The notes under the pieces are model-generated. The model did no database searches. It was not told where the DNA came from and worked only from the letters and a program-made list of their open reading frames with translations. The position numbers were made by a program, and so were the translations under genes. Source: Microbulbifer sp. SAOS-129_SWC (GTDB lineage: Bacteria > Pseudomonadota > Gammaproteobacteria > Pseudomonadales > Cellvibrionaceae). Taken from it: DNA of 64,000 nucleotides. How positions within the stretch are numbered: position 1 is the stretch's first letter; each line of letters starts with the position of its first letter. Shown in pieces: positions 63,052 to 64,000 of the stretch. The stretch covers positions 3,591,001-3,655,000 of the forward strand of contig NZ_CP155567.1 of assembly GCF_039696035.1 (NCBI RefSeq). Reading direction: 5' to 3'.

Positions 63052-63170
63052 GATCGGTTCCTTCGGTTTTTTTAGCTATTCGCGCTGAACGAAATTTTTA
63101 TAATCGGCATATTGGAAACGGACTGCGGGCGGTACACTCACGGGCAGTCAATAACAGTGCGGAGAGCCCC

Positions 63171-63725
63171 ATGCCGGCCCGGAATAGCAATAACGAATAC
63201 GGTTGGGTGGCCATCGGCCTGCACTGGCTGATGGCGCCGGCCATTATCGGCCTGTTTTTTCTCGGCTGGTGGATGCGCAGCCTCACTTATTACGATGCCT
63301 GGTACCGCGAGGGGCCGGCGCTGCACAAGAGTATCGGCCTGCTGTTACTGGCGCTGCTGCTGGTGCGCCTGTTGTGGAAGCTGCTCAACCGCAGCCCCGC
63401 GGCAGAGCCCGGCACACCGCGCTGGCAGGCACTGGCGGCGCGGCTGACGCACGGCGGCCTCTACCTGTTGCTGCTGGTGATCATGACCTCCGGCTACCTG
63501 ATCTCCACCGCCGACGGCCGCTCGATCGAGGTGTTCGGCTGGTTCGGCGTACCCGCCACCATTCACGGCCTGCCGCACCAGGAGGATATCGCCGGCCAGG
63601 TGCACAAGATTCTGGCCTGGAGCCTGATGGCCGTGGTAGTGCTACACGGGCTGGCGGCACTCAAACACCATTTTATCGACCGCGACGCCACCCTGCGCAA
63701 AATGCTCGGCCGCGGCGCCGGCTAG
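63171..63725 (+). CDS. cybB: Cytochrome b561-type membrane protein
   Basis: 184-residue diheme cytochrome b of the YodB/CybB family with four membrane helices and heme-ligand histidines in GLHWLM, ALHKSIG, LTHGGLYL and VHKILAWSL. Start ATG 63171 with GGAG upstream; the frame is open into the repeat array but not coding there. Passes electrons through the inner membrane; immediately upstream of yceI, with which it is often paired. Confidence 0.92.
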   Translation: MPARNSNNEYGWVAIGLHWLMAPAIIGLFFLGWWMRSLTYYDAWYREGPALHKSIGLLLLALLLVRLLWKLLNRSPAAEPGTPRWQALAARLTHGGLYLLLLVIMTSGYLISTADGRSIEVFGWFGVPATIHGLPHQEDIAGQVHKILAWSLMAVVVLHGLAALKHHFIDRDATLRKMLGRGAG

Positions 63726-63762
63726 ACCGACGGAAATAATTCACACAAAAAAGGAGCAAACC

Positions 63763-64000
63763 ATGAAAAAACTCGCCATTTTCCTCGCCGCCACCCTGCT
63801 CGGCACCGCCGCCCAGGCCGCCGAATACAAAATCGATACCCGGGGCGCCCACGCCTTTATCCAGTTCCGCATCAAGCACCTGGGTTACAGCTGGCTCTAT
63901 GGCCGCTTCGACGATTTCGAAGGCACTTTCAATTACGATGCGAAGGCCCCGGAAAAGTCCTCGGTCAACGTCAATATCGACGTATCCAGCCTCGACAGCA
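63763..64000 (+). CDS. yceI: YceI-family protein, truncated by the window end
   Basis: First 79 codons visible: signal peptide MKKLAIFLAATLLGTAAQAA then EYKIDTRGAHAFIQFRIKHL and GYSWLYGRFDDFEGTF, the lipocalin-like YceI fold that binds polyisoprenoids. AAGGAG precedes the ATG. Co-transcribed with cytochrome b561 (37 bases apart), a common pair of acid/osmotic stress-responsive periplasmic genes. Confidence 0.92.
   Translation, partial: MKKLAIFLAATLLGTAAQAAEYKIDTRGAHAFIQFRIKHLGYSWLYGRFDDFEGTFNYDAKAPEKSSVNVNIDVSSLDS

Overview
The window looks like chromosomal DNA of a GC-rich, aerobic, Gram-negative gammaproteobacterium. The best matches recalled from memory are enterobacterial-type RNase R, RluA and DNA polymerase II. 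Several TonB-dependent receptors, a family-10 pectate lyase, a DPP4-type peptidase and a TPR-sulfotransferase suggest a marine polymer-degrading genus such as Microbulbifer or a Cellvibrio relative. That genus-level guess is inference; no rRNA or other marker is present. I recognised no tRNA, rRNA, CRISPR array, prophage or complete insertion sequence.

Layout. 1-10.9 kb: rnr (its 5' end lies outside the window), rluA, a large secreted di-heme peroxidase, OmpW, an autotransporter with RTX-like repeats and a KAP-type P-loop NTPase. 11-18.7 kb: an HD-domain protein paired with a class II aldolase, a Crp/Fnr regulator with a DUF1853 gene, a GbsR/MarR-type regulator directly upstream of a cyanide-insensitive cytochrome bd-type oxidase (cydAB/cioAB), a decayed MarR-FUSC efflux locus and a TetR regulator abutting a MITE-like element. 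19-29 kb: an iron-uptake pair (PepSY protein and siderophore receptor with a Fur-like site), pectate lyase, a methanethiol-oxidase-like SBP56 protein overlapping a membrane partner, and DNA polymerase II behind a LexA-like box.

29-39.7 kb holds the two most unusual loci. The first is a two-component system (1066-residue propeller kinase plus LuxR-type regulator) directly upstream of a translationally coupled pair of secreted proteins, one of them a metzincin-type metallopeptidase. The second is a four-gene periplasmic operon: rhodanese, di-heme peroxidase, Tat-exported metallophosphoesterase with an altered GNHD motif, and a small mono-heme cytochrome resembling SoxA. It reads like a miniature analogue of a sulfur-oxidation (Sox) system and is my main candidate for an undescribed system.

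39.9-64 kb: DPP4-type peptidase, pirin, TonB receptor with a TPR-sulfotransferase, a glutathione/formaldehyde detoxification group (FrnE, FghA, class III ADH, AraC regulator, glyoxalase-like, isochorismatase-like and SRPBCC proteins, PhnA, GFA), a lipoprotein phospholipase-D-like enzyme, a stress group (CBS, Hsp20, host-attachment-type protein, CorA), an M20 peptidase, and finally cytochrome b561 and YceI (cut by the window end). A 74-bp tandem array of terminator-like hairpins precedes cytochrome b561.

A recurring metabolic theme is C1/sulfur redox. Methanethiol oxidase would release formaldehyde, hydrogen peroxide and sulfide; formaldehyde-detoxifying enzymes, two di-heme peroxidases and a rhodanese operon sit in the same 64 kb. 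Whether they cooperate is inference.
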